Of a DNA stretch of 64,000 bases, positions 22,994 to 41,362 are shown piece by piece. The stretch is from NCBI GenBank assembly GCA_000181795.3, contig CM012955.1, positions 7,732,693 to 7,796,692 on the forward strand. The letters run 5' to 3'. Position 1 is the stretch's first letter; each line of letters begins with the position of its first letter. Origin of the DNA: Trichinella spiralis. Lineage: Eukaryota > Nematoda > Enoplea > Trichinellida > Trichinellidae. The notes under the pieces are model-generated. The model had not been told where the DNA came from and made no database searches. It was given only the letters and a program-made list of their open reading frames with translations. Both the position numbers and the translations under genes were made by a program.

Positions 22994-25451
22994 TCAACAA
23001 CGTTCGAATATTTTATACAGTTCAGGAAGATCTGTAAGTTTAAAAATTTTTCTATCGGTGACCAATTGTGTAGGCGGTAAAAATTTCGCCTTCAGTGCTC
23101 TGCATAGCACATTTTCTATGGTCCATTTCCACGAAACCGGCTGTATCAACGGAGATATAAGTTCATCTGAACAGTAAGTTGCTTTTAACGAATAAAATTT
23201 AGCAGTCTGTCTGGCAAACGTGTCAAAGCATTCCTTTTCATGAAACCAATTCACATTGCAAAGCAAATTCATCAAATAATGTGGCAAACCTTCTATTTGT
23301 GGCAAATAATTTTTAACAAGCATCGGCAACGATATTAAATAATCGTCTTTGATTTCCAACGCAAAGTAATCCCACAACATTTGCGCTTTTGCATTGAACA
23401 ACTGTACAGCCTTTTCCAGATCAACGTTCTGCTGCGAAATGCCATTTGATGGTGAAGATTCAGTCCGAGAAGCTTTCTGAACTTGAATTGCAATATTTAA
23501 TAAATTTCGAATAGAAACTGGTTCGGTCATACGAAACGAATCAAGATTACCAAATCGCATTATTAAAATCTAAATCAAAAAATTATTCATAAAATTATAG
23601 GCATTTCAAAAAAATATACATTATAAAAAAGATAACCATATTACTTGATAAAACAGTTCCTCACTAATCACTTCCATATCAATCATGTACAAACTTGTTG
23701 AACATTGCATGAGTGTAAGTTTTGGATTTATGCAACCGACAAACGTGTGCGTACGAAAAAGATTTCTCATTTCTACTGAACTGTTTTCACAAATTTGTTG
23801 CTGCAACTCCAAAACAGATGTAAGATTCAGCACACGCTTAGTCACAGCTTTGGACTTCTCAAGCGCGAGCGAAGTGCTATTTATTTTATCCTAGAAACGA
23901 ACATTTCATAAAAATATTAAATTCAAAATATTAATATACTTTTTTTTCTGTGGATTGCTCAACTGCTTCAGAATTCAAATTGACAACAGAATCAGGAAAC
24001 GTTAAAATAATTTGTTCAGATGATAATGTGCTGGAAGTGTCCAAAAACTCATCTAATTTACGATCATTACAATCCACACGGACAATATGACAATCTTGAA
24101 CAGAAGTTGAAAGTGAGGTAGACAAAAATGAATCACAATTTGCACTTCTCCTTGGTCGTACTGTTTTCACGGCAAGAAAACTACGTGACTTATCTCCAGC
24201 TAACAACGTTTTATCGGCTGCTTGCAATATATTTTCCACAATATCAGATTCATTCATAAAGCTAATTTCAGCTTTGGTAGGATGTAAATTGACATCTACT
24301 AAATGTGGAGAAATTTCCATTGATATGTAAATAAATGGATAACACTGCTTTGGCAGGTAATTCGAATAAAGTGCCTGAAACCCTCTCTTCAATGCTAAAC
24401 ATTCTACCAGCCGGTTGTTGATAAACAAGCACAATGTGAACTTTTTCGAAGAATAGCTAGTGCTCGAAATTAGACCCTTAGCTTTAAAGCCTAATTTCGG
24501 TTCAGTGCAATCAAAAGCAATGAGCTCTTTGGCAACTGATGATCCAAAACATGTTGCCAACTTTTCGTTAGTACTACCTTGTGTTGTTGTCTTCAATTCG
24601 CTGATGTTTCTGTCTTCGCGCTTCAAACTAAAACCAATCGACGTAAAATGAATGGCAAATTTTGCAACCAAATCCACAATTCTATTCCATTCTTCGACAG
24701 AATTTTTCATCAATCTCTGTCGAACTGGATTATTGTAAAATAAATTTTCAACCGAAATTACAGTTCCTTGATTACTGGCTAAAGCTTTCGGTGGTTCAGT
24801 CATTTTTTCACCTAAAAGTAAACAAAAATGCAATTAACATTTTTTCATTTGAACAACATTACATTCACAAAATACTAAAGTCAAACAATACACAAATATG
24901 TGCGCATTTATTTTGAAAGCAATACCATTAAATCTACATTCATAACCAACAACAGAATCCAGTGTTTTCGACGTAACAGTAACGTGAGCAACGCAACATA
25001 TAGACGACAACGCTTCACCACGGAATCCCAGTGTTGAAATATTCAACAAATCTGTAAAATCTTCAAGTTTACTTGTAGCATGACGTTGACAAACCACGGG
25101 AAAATCATCACGACGGATTCCGCAACCGTTGTCCTAAGTAAAATAAATTATATGAAAACTGCGTCACTTCATCTGAAATTTAAATCAAACAAATTAGTTA
25201 TGATTGCATAAGCTAATTGAAAACCACACAAAGGTGCAAAAACTACAATTTCTATCGCTAATAATTACCTGAATTCGAATTAACTTCAGACCACCACCAG
25301 AAATTGAAATGTTTATTTGATTAGCGCCGGCATCGACGCTGTTCTCCATAAGCTCTTTCACAACATTCATAGGAGACAAAATTACTTCTCCTGCTGCAAT
25401 ACGGTCGATCACACATTTTTTCAAAGGTTTAATTGGACGAGTAGAATTCAT
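22994..25451 (-). CDS. MLH1: DNA mismatch repair protein MLH1
   Basis: Five exons: 25451-25269, 25133-24926, 24811-23940, 23890-23645, 23569-22994 (694 residues; human 756). It is the MutL-homologue subunit that pairs with PMS-type partners and couples mismatch recognition to strand removal in the nucleus. The GHKL ATPase motifs are intact: [10 protein letters not shown] and [12 protein letters not shown] (motif I), DNGCGI (motif II), TSKL...[12 protein letters not shown] (motif III) and [20 protein letters not shown] (motif IV). The transducer block [14 protein letters not shown] follows. The protein ends in FERC, the terminal tetrapeptide of MLH1 orthologues that contributes to the MutL-alpha endonuclease site. 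The linker is short, which accounts for most of the length difference. Neighbours give no further context. Confidence 0.97.
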
Positions 25452-26480
25452 TTTAACACAAAATAGTATATACTTATATCAAAACGTTATTTCCTTATAA
25501 CAATCGGAATTTTTAATTGACATACAGTACTTGTATAAATGAATTCAAGTACAATTTCATTAGGGAAAAATTAATTATGGAAACGAGACTGTTTGCGTGT
25601 TGCAGAAATTTTGCACGCTATTTACATGCGTTAAATTTCAGTTCATTACAAAAAATAACTCAATTATGGAAATGATTTAAGAAAATCTTAACTTTTAAAA
25701 TGTTATTCTCAGTTAAAGAGTTACGCATTTTTGAGGCTGAAAAAAGACAGTTAACAATACATAAGCAATCAGAACAACAAACCACTACTTTTAGATAGAG
25801 CGCTACTGTTTTTCTCACATCTATGGTATTTACTTATGACTTCAAAAATTCAATCAAATTGACGGAACTGCTGTCAAACAAAGCTACGAATTTATGCTAA
25901 ACAGCTTAAAATGTATTCATTTCTATAATTAATACGCTTAAAACATTCGATTTTATTAGACGCTGGAACAGTAATAAATTGAAACCTATGATGAAAAATG
26001 TAGACATAAAATTGCTAGTTAGTGTAGTTGTGCGGCTTCATCTTAGCTAGCCTGTAGGTCATTGTTAAAACTGGGTCTAACGCTTCTCATCTTATGGCCA
26101 CTGGTTTTTCTTCTCAGATTCTATGTCAGCTAAGAGTAGTCTGATTTTACGAATTGCTATGGAAGCAGTTATGCAGCATGAGTCAGCAAATTTACTTGCC
26201 ATTTCTAAGCCAAGATCTTACTAACAAATATTTGCTATTATTCTTGAAGAATTCTTGAGCAAAACTGGTCACTCTTTTGAACAGTGACGTTAGCTGAAAA
26301 CACACGTTGCAAGAATGCGGTTAGTCAACAACACAGTTCGTGGAAATTACCTTGACGGACACTGTTAAGAATGCTAAAATTTGCTAGATATTTTTCATCA
26401 ATCCACTTTCCAGCAGTATCTGTTAAATGATATACTACTTTATTAAATTAATTATTATTTAACTGTAAACATTTTTTCTG
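25452..26480. other. Divergent intergenic space MLH1 / four-TM gene
   Basis: AT-rich, no recognised exon or motif. It should contain both promoters. Confidence 0.5.
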
Positions 26481-27880
26481 ATGGAATTTAACCGTCCACC
26501 ACTGCCGGTTACAATTATACCAGCAAGTGCTATACGGGCTGACAAGACATTATTGCGAAAAGTTGGCTTAAACAGAAACTTGCTCCAACCTTATCCAGCT
26601 TATGCGTTTTACACACTGCCTTCAGCTCATCCAAAGCGCCAGCAATTTTCCAGCTTGCCCAGTGAACATGCTGCATCATTGAATTTAGCTGCACATACTT
26701 TACCAACTTCACATATTCGTCTCAACACTGTTTCAGGTCCATATAAATATCCTGAACCTTTGTATAAAAAAACTACAACACTTGGTCATTTCAATAATCG
26801 ATACATTGCTACAGCGACCAGACCTTCTCACGTTTATTCCACACATGGAAAATATTCCAAACCAACAACTTATCACGCATGGCTACGCTATGCACTGAAA
26901 GTTATTCAATTGGTAAATATGGAAAAATGTTTTTTATATAAACAATAGCATCATACTGCACTGCATGCATGCATACAATTTAAAATTCTTTTCCATCATT
27001 GAACAGTATCTGTCAAAAGGATTTTATTTCACTTCACATAATGTTATCTGAGTTAAAATTCTTTTATTACTACATTGTTACATTTTCTGATTCACTGAAA
27101 ACAATTTTTAAATCAAAGCATACGTATTAGATATAATTTGATTTTAATAAGCATTTTTACATAAAGCAATTCCATTTGTTTTTTACATAAAAATAGTTGT
27201 AAACACTTGGTAGCTGGCCGTAAGAGTTACGCATATTTGAATTTACAAATATGAATGCAAACGAGCCTTCAAATGCACCAACATATTTGTTATAGGCTTT
27301 AGCTGCTGCAGTATTAGCTTGTGTCATTATTCCAGCAAACAATGAACCATTACAATCATTTTTTGCTAGAACTAAATCACTTGGTCAACTATTTGTCATT
27401 GCAGTGACGATAATTTCACTTGTCATTACATCTATATTTGCCGTGACCGTATTCATGGCCAAAACCTCCTTCACATGGAGAAATGTGGTTAGCCAATTTT
27501 CATTATTCTATTTCTTATTCATTACATTCCTTGAATAGAAAATTCACATTAATTCTTATTAAAGTTATCTAATAAAACAATAATTTTTAGGACAGAATTT
27601 CCAGCGTCGTACTGACCATTTTATACATTGCTGCGACTGGCATGGAAATTTGGTATGCTGCGTGTTATCCACCATTTGGCAAGCATTTTCCTGATTACTG
27701 TCATTCTTCAGTTTGGATGATTGCAGCTGTAAGCATAACTTTGACTTATCTTTCCTACAATTTAAAATATTTTTTTACATATTTTACATATTTTCAATTT
27801 AGATACTTGCATTTTTAAATTTAGTCATTCACGCAACTGATCTGATGTTATCTCTACGTGACGGAGTTAGCTTGCCTTAA
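26481..27880 (+). CDS. Unidentified four-TM, MARVEL-like membrane protein
   Basis: Four exons: 26481-26912, 27296-27487, 27591-27728, 27803-27880; all introns are in phase 0 (279 residues). The N-terminal 140 residues are hydrophilic and rich in Pro, Tyr, His and Ser/Thr, probably cytosolic. Four membrane spans follow: KVIQLALAAAVLACVII (joined across intron 1), LFVIAVTIISLVITSIFAV, VVLTILYIAATGMEIWYAA and MIAAILAFLNLVIHATDLM. Span 3 begins with a conserved-looking Arg-Ile-Ser and ends in Glu-Ile-Trp-Tyr, and span 4 carries a His-Ala-Thr-Asp. This layout resembles MARVEL/tetraspan junction or vesicle proteins, but I cannot name a family. I am confident it is a gene because the exon joins rebuild spans without gaps; the function is unknown. 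Confidence 0.72.
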
Positions 27881-28239
27881 TGCCACATTTCACAAAGCTC
27901 ATCAAAATATAGTTGATAAGCAATTCTTCTCTTTGAATTACCACTGTTTTCTTAAAACGAAAATGGTATACATTTTGGAATTCCAACAAAAACATGATAA
28001 TAAACTCAAACTGCATTTAATAAAGAATGCGCTGAATATAAACACATCCATATATGATGAATATCAGATATAAAACTGCAATCAACCTTTTCACTCTGAT
28101 GAAGAAAGAATAAATGGCCAAGAAAAAAATTATCATAATAAAAAGCTTTGATATTCCATTAAGATTGTATAATGCATAAAACTGCAAAGTATTCTTTTAA
28201 TATAGTTTGTGAATTAATGGTACCAAAATATATGCGCAT

Positions 28240-34099
<5,860 letters not shown>

Positions 34100-37089
34100 A
34101 TGTTGCCATTGCTTCATTTGATATGCGGACGCAGCTTTCGTTTAGATCTCTCTTTTACAGCATGTGCCTCAGTTGCTGCTTTTCTTGGCTGGTTTCTTGG
34201 TGGTTATTTTTTGGAATTAGATTTTGGCAAAAACGAATCTTTGGTAGTGAACAGAACTATTTCGACATCGTACATAGGGAAACATAGAGCATCAAAGAAA
34301 TATGAACAAATAAGAGCGTTTTATAATTGCAATTCATGGAGTTGCTTCAATCCATACCGTTGTGCATCCTACGGCTCGAAGACATTGGCTTTTTATGCAA
34401 TTTGGGATGATGAATATTTTTTACTAAATACGACAAAATTGTCTGCTTTGCGAAAACTGCTTTATAATCATACTTATTTGAAAAAGTACTTCATCACAAA
34501 ACACAGCGAAGCATGTTTGTCAGTCTTCTTTGTCCAGCCAGACATACACAACAGCTCTTTGCTCAGCGAACTGTTTTCCACAATACCTAGGTGACTATTT
34601 TTATCAGAACAGCAAAAGTTGTGATACTATTTACCTTATTGTTTGATGTGATTAAAATGGAATTTATTTTCAGTTGGTACGAAGGCGAAAACAGTTTGAT
34701 TTTCGACTTAATTGTCGATCGTTATCCAACGAATGACAAATTATTTGCTAATATGAAAACTGGGAAAGCAATGATTGCTTCGTGCAGATTACAGAAATTT
34801 CTATATCGTAAAGATTTTGATTTGAAACTTCCGTACCTAATACCAACGGCTGGACAGCAAACAGTTTTCCAAACACGTCACAGGTAATGTTGTTCACAAT
34901 TTTTAAAAGGCCATTGAAGAAGATGATGTTTTTTTGGTTTATACTGCAGACCAAGACTTTGGCTCATTGCCATTGCGCAACCACTGACCAATCGTCGAAT
35001 GCAGAAAGAAATCAGATTGCTTGCAAATCATTCTCCGTTGGATATTCTTGTACTTTCAACATGTTCCCTACTTCACATACGCAAACATTGTTCCCTTCGT
35101 GGTCATTTGGTATCATACCCCGAAATTTTGCAGGTCAAACATTTACAAAAATTTTTTTTGTACTTTGACTTGATAATATTTTAGCAGGTCCATTTTTGCC
35201 TTATATTCGGTGATTCGTTGTTGGCAATGATTGAGTTGAGTTATTCACTAATGACAGGATGCATCCCCATTATTGTTGGTAATAATTGCGTACTGCCTTT
35301 TGAAGAACTTATCGACTGGTCTCGGTGAGCATTGTTCAATCTTATTAACATAATTTTTACTTTGTTTATATAGATGCTCATTACGCATTGCTAATGAACA
35401 TTTACATCTGGTAATCAAGAAGTTGAAAGAGAATTATCCACCGAAACGAATTGAGATTCTACGTAATTATGGTCAGTGGATTTGGAAGAATCATTTTGCA
35501 TCTTTTGAAACAGTAATGCTCAGCGTATTCAGTGCACTTGAGCGGCGTTTATTCTCTCTACCTCCATTTTTGTGGACAGCAAGGAATTTAATTCTTGACA
35601 AAGTTAGTTTATACTTGTATTTCTCAAACTGTATGTTTGTTTATTTGTCATTTTTTTAAAGTCAAGCAGGCTGCTCGATAATCAACCATTGTTATTTTTA
35701 AATCGAAAGACTGTGTCAAATGGATTTACTAGTCTAATATTAAGTCGTGGTCAACAAGCGCAGCTGCTCAATATTCTCACTGTGCTAGCTCAGGTTTCCT
35801 TTTGTAAGCATGTGATTGTCTCTTGGTCAGGTGGTTTGCCAACATTTTCCAAAGGTAAATTTATTTTTAAGCACTTTTTTGACGAAATTACTTTTGAAAG
35901 CAGTTTTTATTACATGATTTCAGTTTTAAAAGTCATAAAATGTAATTGAATTCATCATCGTTAATATATACTTTGTATTATGAAATTTAAAGGAACTGAA
36001 GGACGATAAGATTAAAAGGAATGAAGAATGGAAAGATTTTGTTTTTTTGTTATTAACGAATGAATTATGCTTTTTATAATTGTTCTTAAAAATCTGTTGT
36101 TACAGTACGACAGTTTACTGTAATATTTTTTTGGTATTTCTAAACAATATTAGAAAGGTGAAACGCCAGTTGTCTGCCAGGAAAAAAATGTTGTAAAAAG
36201 AGATAATTAATTATAAACCTGTAACTGTACAAAAAAAGTTAATTTTTTTCAGTATATGATGTTCACTATAGGTAATTACTGTTATATACATAAATAAACA
36301 GGAAAAAAGATCATAAACAAAATTTCCATTACAATTCGCAATGCTTTACATGTTTTAGAATGGTACACATTACTGAATAGTTTAAAAGTAACGTTTTTGT
36401 TCAGCGAAGAAGGCCACTTCAGGTAAAACTTGCAGCTGGTGTACTTGTATCGTTACACTGTAATTTTATTCAGAATTCCCAATGCAAAAAAAATTCACGA
36501 AGAAGCAGTACTACTAATAGATGAGTGTGACTGCATAACAGCTTCAGGAATTGAAGCTGCTTTCAACGTGGGAAGATTTTCTTAACAAAACTGCATAATC
36601 AAAAATCCTTTTTTCATATTTAAGGTTTGGCAACAGTCTCCTTCACAGCTGGTCATCCTGGAAGAATATGCTGGTAGCAAGGTTAGCATCAGTTCCGGTG
36701 CAATATTTCACAAAGTTTGTTGCTGTTTTTCTTTAAATTTCGTATAACAATGCAGCAGTGTTTTCTTTTCTTTCAGTTTTATACTTATGTAGCAAACAAG
36801 CTGAAATCATCAACTGCTAATGCATGCGAAAAAGCAATTTTCGAGATGCTGATTGCTCAGGCAACGAAATTTCCAATTCTCAAAGTGATTCATAACCAAA
36901 TTGAAACAACTGCTTGTTTTCATTTTATACCTTGAACATATTTAGGTCGATGTTGGGCAGTTTCGAAATCATCTTGTTGACAAATGTTTTTCAAATGGAA
37001 TACAAGCTTTCTGTTCCTCGCTGATGATGCAATATGTTAATCACATAAATGAATCTGATTTTTATGCCTATGCGGTAAATAACAAATAA
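34100..37089 (+). CDS. EXT1: Exostosin-1-like heparan sulfate polymerase subunit (EXT1 / rib-1 type)
   Basis: Eleven exons: 34100-34590, 34674-34883, 34950-35133, 35188-35324, 35374-35602, 35662-35854, 36359-36422, 36474-36567, 36625-36681, 36777-36884, 36946-37089 (636 residues). It is a Golgi type II membrane protein with a single N-terminal anchor (TACASVAAFLGWFLGGYFL). The exostosin (GT47) half shows CFNPYRC, GENSLIFDLIVDRYP, TGKAMIA and LMTGCIPIIVGNNCVLPFEELIDWS. EXT1/EXT2 alternately add glucuronate and N-acetylglucosamine to heparan sulfate. The second half aligns with the EXT1 GT64 domain (HVIVSWSGGLPTFSK; IHEEAVLLIDECDCI; AAFNVWQQSP), but it is short and key acidic residues are altered. 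EXT1 rather than EXT2 is favoured by WIWKNHFASFETVMLS and the GT64 start. The fourth exon could start at 35185, adding one Gln. Confidence 0.88.
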
Positions 37090-37217
37090 AATCCAATCTA
37101 AAATGTTTTATTAATCACTTGACTAGATTTCAATACGGACCTTAAGGAAATTCTCATACTGATAACTTTAAATACCACAAAATTACTGCATCAAATTTTG
37201 GTTTAGTGTAATGAAAT

Positions 37218-38390
37218 CTAAGCGTTAGCTTTAGACGATTCTGCAACTGGATCAGGTTTGCTAGACAAACCAGTTAACAGCATTTTGATTTTCGCAATTG
37301 CCTTTGCCGGATCCAATCCCTAAAACAAACCGAAAAAGAAAAAATACAATCGTAATTCACAGGAAACAATAACAAACCTTCGGACAAGCTTTAGTGCAAT
37401 TTAAGATGGTGTGACAACGGAACGCAGAGAATGCATCGTGAATTTTCTCTAAACGTTCTTTGCAAAAATGATCACGAGAATCAATCATCCAACGATAAGC
37501 TTGCAACAAGATTGCTGGACCCAAATACTTATCTTGATTCCACCAATAAGATGGGCATGAAGTTGAACAACATGCGCAAAGAATGCATTCATACAAGCCA
37601 TCCTGTAAACCCTCGTATTAAAAAGAAAATAACAACGACGAAGATTATATCTCACCAAGCGACTTCGTTCTTCCGGTGTCTGAAACAGTTGCTTCTCACC
37701 GTAAACGTATTTTTCCTTGCGCTTCAACCATGGATCAATAGACCGATACTGCTGATAGAATAAGCTCATATCCTAAAACAAAATCATACAAACACATATA
37801 TGCATACAACAACAAAAGCAAGTCGTACCGGAACCAAGTCTTTGATAACGTACATATGTGGTAATGGATAAATTTTAGCTGGCTTGTTTAAGTTGGTGTC
37901 AATTTTGCTGAAACACAGAAGGTGCTTGAATATGATAAAGTTAAAATATTATACGAACAAACCAAATGCAAGCAAGCGTATTTTCACCGTTAATGTTCAT
38001 TGCACATGATCCGCATATACCTAAATTACATTTTCAATATGCCAACAGCAAGCAATGCACGAATTAAAGTGAAAACCTTCACGACAAGAACGGCGAAAAG
38101 TCAACGTTGCATCTTGCTCGTTTTTGATCTTGATCAATGCATCCAAAATCATAGGGCCACAATTAAGCAAGTCAACATTGTAAGTTTGCAAATACGGCTT
38201 TGAATTAGGCTTTTCAGGATCATAACGATAAATCTGAAATTGTTTCATACCGGCGGTAGTCGAGCCATAACGAGCACCCTAAACATTAAATTTATTTAAA
38301 TTTTTCAGAAAAACTCACAACATCGCTTACCATCAAACACAACGTATTGTAATACTTTGGAACAGATATTACATTAAACGTGCGAATCAT
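37218..38390 (-). CDS. SDHB: Succinate dehydrogenase iron-sulfur subunit (complex II)
   Basis: Seven exons: 38390-38331, 38278-38077, 38020-37963, 37907-37829, 37772-37656, 37602-37378, 37319-37218 (280 residues, the usual animal length). It carries electrons from the flavoprotein SDHA to ubiquinone in the mitochondrial inner membrane. The first 30 residues are basic/hydroxylated and suit a mitochondrial presequence. Cluster ligands are complete: the 2Fe-2S motif [22 protein letters not shown], the 4Fe-4S motif [17 protein letters not shown], and the 3Fe-4S/4Fe-4S end [20 protein letters not shown]. The gene ends 128 bp from the convergent EXT1 stop, and its start lies 513 bp from the METTL4 stop on the same strand. 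Confidence 0.97.
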
Positions 38391-38903
38391 TGCGAAATCA
38401 ATCTAAAAAAAGAAAAATAACGCAGTGCTTCACTAAAAAATAATTTTTTCATGTAATATTCAAACAAAATTTAATCATATAACTCTCAAAAGAATCGCGG
38501 GCACAAAACACATCAACACTACCCACAACGTGCCAACACCGCAAAACAATGCATTACGGTATCCCACGTTATTAAAATGATCAAGTTCATTTCACAGTTT
38601 TGAAATTAAAAATATAGTGATAAAGATCTTAAATATATAAAAAAGTAAATTATCTTTATTTTTATTAAAAATTAAAGGAAGGTTTAATATTTTAATGAAT
38701 AAAAAAGAATTAGGCAACAGCATTTTTCAACGTTAATTAAAAATTTTCATTGGCCATTCAGCACACAATCTGATTGGTTAGTCTTGTTCGGCCAACAGTT
38801 TTTAAATTTCAATAATGAAAAAAATTAATTTTAACACATAAATATTAACTGTTTACTTTAATATTTTAAATTACATTACATTTTAAAAATGCTGTTACCA
38901 CAT
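38391..38903. other. SDHB upstream / METTL4 downstream gap
   Basis: About 0.5 kb of AT-rich sequence with no coding sign. It should hold the SDHB promoter and METTL4 3' end. Both genes are on the minus strand, but the distance argues against an operon. Confidence 0.5.
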
Positions 38904-40287
38904 TTACTGTAACTTTTCAAAAAGCAATTCATTTTGAAATGCCAAACACTGATAACCAATGCTAAGAGTATTCGGAAATAAATTTCTAGCAAAAAGTTCA
39001 AGACATTTCGGATTCGTTTTCAAATAAGAAGCAAAAACTTTGAAAAGTGGTGGTTTGTGAGAGGCGACAGCATTGGGAACAGCAACAAGAATTCTCTTCA
39101 CAGGAATATCAAACGATGAATTTTTATTTTTGGTCGCAAGTAGAATATTTTCAAATGGCAATTTATAATCATGCCAAAATGGTCGAACAAATTCTCCATA
39201 ACGGGTAACCTATAAATATGATAAAATTAGTAGAAACAAACAATTTTCTAAATACGGACCTTCAACCAATGCCACAATCCGATAAACTGCAAGTTCCATT
39301 GATTAAGAAGCACATTTTTTGCAAACTTTAGCAAACGATCGTTATTGGTCATCCATAAAACTACGATTCCATTGTCAGAAAGCAACGAATCTATTGTTAA
39401 CTTGCACAATTCTGACTCATCTATCGTTTCGTAGCTAAACTAAAACAAGCTAACGCTTTCTAAGTATAACACGCTGAAATATCTATTTACCACCGCTTTC
39501 GACGAACTCCTCGATTGGACCATGGAGGATCAATGACAATAAAATCAAATTTTTCGTTTGCTATAAAAAGTTTTTGCAATTTTTCTTTAAATAAAAAAAT
39601 TAACATACAAAAATAAAACTTAAATATACGTACCTTCGTTTAGTAATTTCACACTAGTGAAAACATCACCAGTGATAAACTGTGCTTTAGGTGGAATAAT
39701 ATAGAGTTGGTTAGCGTGAGAAATGGATGCAAAACGTTCACTTTCATTGTAATACAAAATTGGATAAAACACAGCTTCATCAAATTTCGACTCTTTCACT
39801 TCGACACGTCTAATATCTGTGAAACATGCATCTATGCATTTGAAGCTTGGTGGCAATGTTGGAAGCGACTTAACGTATGCTGTGGCGATTGAGCGCGCAT
39901 TTGCATTGTTATTTTTGACAGTTAACGTTGAAAGATGCAAAAAAAAGCCACAATGAAAGCCACTGGAAATTATTAATGATCCAAATGTTTTTACATGTTC
40001 AATGTATTCATTGCAAGTTGAAGAAACTGCTTTATGAACGTGCTTTCGAGCTTTCACTCGTCTTTTGCCACCACGTTCCAATTTTTCAAATTCTGTTTGC
40101 ATTAAAAAAGGTTCATTTATAAAAAACAAATCTCTTTTATATCGATATCTTAAAATAATAAAGTAAACAATTATGAAAAGAATTAAAAAGGCATAAAATT
40201 TATGTACTTTGCATCAGCATATAGTTCATCATAGAACTGTAATTCATCAATGATGTAGCCTGAGTCGTTACTGAAGATTATAGACAT
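38904..40287 (-). CDS. METTL4: N6-adenine methyltransferase METTL4 (MT-A70 family; worm DAMT-1 type)
   Basis: Five exons: 40287-40208, 40148-39634, 39560-39491, 39434-39260, 39209-38904 (381 residues). The MT-A70 catalytic motif is FDFIVIDPPWSNRGV with DPPW at about 209-212. Downstream lie GIVVLWMTNN, LWHWLKVTRYGEFVRPFW, VPNAVASHKPPLFKVFASYL and LELFARNLFPN, all typical of METTL4. The N-terminal part has the family's YRYKRDLF stretch. Relatives methylate adenine N6 in U2 snRNA or cap-adjacent m6Am, and DNA 6mA activity has been claimed (DAMT-1). S-adenosylmethionine is the donor. The donor at the end of exon 3 is ambiguous (39491, GTAAAT, or 39494, GTGGTA); both keep frame and differ by one residue. 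The protein is shorter than human METTL4 at the N-terminus. Confidence 0.93.
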
Positions 40288-40527
40288 TATAAAATATGTT
40301 TAGTGAAAAGTCAGAAAAAATTTTAATTTATCATTTATTCAAATGAAGTTCAACACATCTTCACGTTACAGAGTTTTATGATAATCAGGTACATTCAACT
40401 CTGAAAAAGAAAAGTTTTTCAACTGTTCATATGATGCACAAATGTACATATGTGCATAAATATATGATGAAAAAATTCCAATTATTTGATCCAATTATTT
40501 TCCATTTTATTATTATTATATACAGTA

Positions 40528-40682
40528 GCGTTGATAAGGGGGAATGGAGAGAGAAGACTTGGGCGGCTTCCGCCCCTCCGTTGGGAAAAATTCTATGCAA
40601 CTCTCACTATGTCCAACCCCTGGATCCCAAATAAATCTTCTGGATACTGTATCCGCCCCCTATAAATTAAACGTATCAACGC
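40528..40682. mobile_element. Possible 155-bp MITE with 9-bp inverted repeats
   Basis: The ends gcgttgata and tatcaacgc are exact inverted repeats. Inside are a GC-rich hairpin gggcgg-ctt-ccgccc (40561-40575) and the palindrome ggatac-t-gtatcc (40641-40653). The island is clearly more G+C-rich than its surroundings and abuts a (TA)n tract, a frequent insertion site for miniature transposons. No coding capacity. Target duplication is not resolvable because the right flank is TA-rich. Confidence 0.4.
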
Positions 40683-40685
40683 CCC

Positions 40686-40688
<3 letters not shown>

Positions 40689-40728
<40 letters not shown>
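40689..40728. repeat. (TA)n microsatellite
   Basis: About 20 TA units immediately to the right of the inverted-repeat island, in the METTL4-TMEM161 gap. Confidence 0.9.
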
Positions 40729-40731
<3 letters not shown>

Positions 40732-41362
40732 ACCAGTCTAAAATGCATAATATATTTGCCATACGTAAGATAAAGAAATTATAGTGAAATAAAGAGAGCA
40801 CAACATCATGCGTAAATTTCTTTAAGCATTTACCACGACAACAATAAAAAGGCTATTAATAAGAAGTACAGTATGCATAAAGTTATTTAATTATCGTAAT
40901 TTAAGAGAGACTTTAATAGAATTTTTAAAAATAAATCATTAAAACTTAATATAAATCATCTTATGGATAACTTATTAACAAATCTACTTAGCTTTTTACA
41001 CTTGAAAAATTGTCTACATATTTATTGATTTAGATACTTATTTATTTACATACAGGGAGAAAAACAAATGTGCTAAAATCTGTGTAATAATGCATTCTAA
41101 CAAGGACTTGCACTTGGTACAAATAGTTTTATGCTGTTGATTAATTTTCCTTTTGTATACTGTATTATACTGAATGTCAAAAATAGCAAGTTATGCATTA
41201 TATTAATTGAATTTTTTCTTAAAATTCTATGTTACTTTATAATTGTTACTCTTTTGAATGCAATTGTTGAGATTTTACCTCTTTGTTAAACAGTTAAAAC
41301 CTGCATTTTTAAATAATGCTGTAATTTTTAACGTATAAATACTTCTTAATAAAAATTTTGAC

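Larger units (their letters stand above)
40288..41362. other. Divergent intergenic space METTL4 / TMEM161
   Basis: It contains a small GC-richer island with inverted-repeat ends (40528-40682), a (TA)n run, and otherwise AT-rich sequence with no exon recognised. Confidence 0.5.

Noticed and set aside
37431-37763. 110-codon plus-strand frame and a 94-codon minus-strand frame over SDHB
   Set aside because: Out-of-frame shadows of the SDHB exons, which carry all iron-sulfur cysteines in the accepted frame.
38391-38903. Possible SDHB-METTL4 operon (same strand)
   Set aside because: METTL4 lies upstream with a gap of 0.5 kb and no outron or downstream-gene acceptor pattern near the SDHB start.
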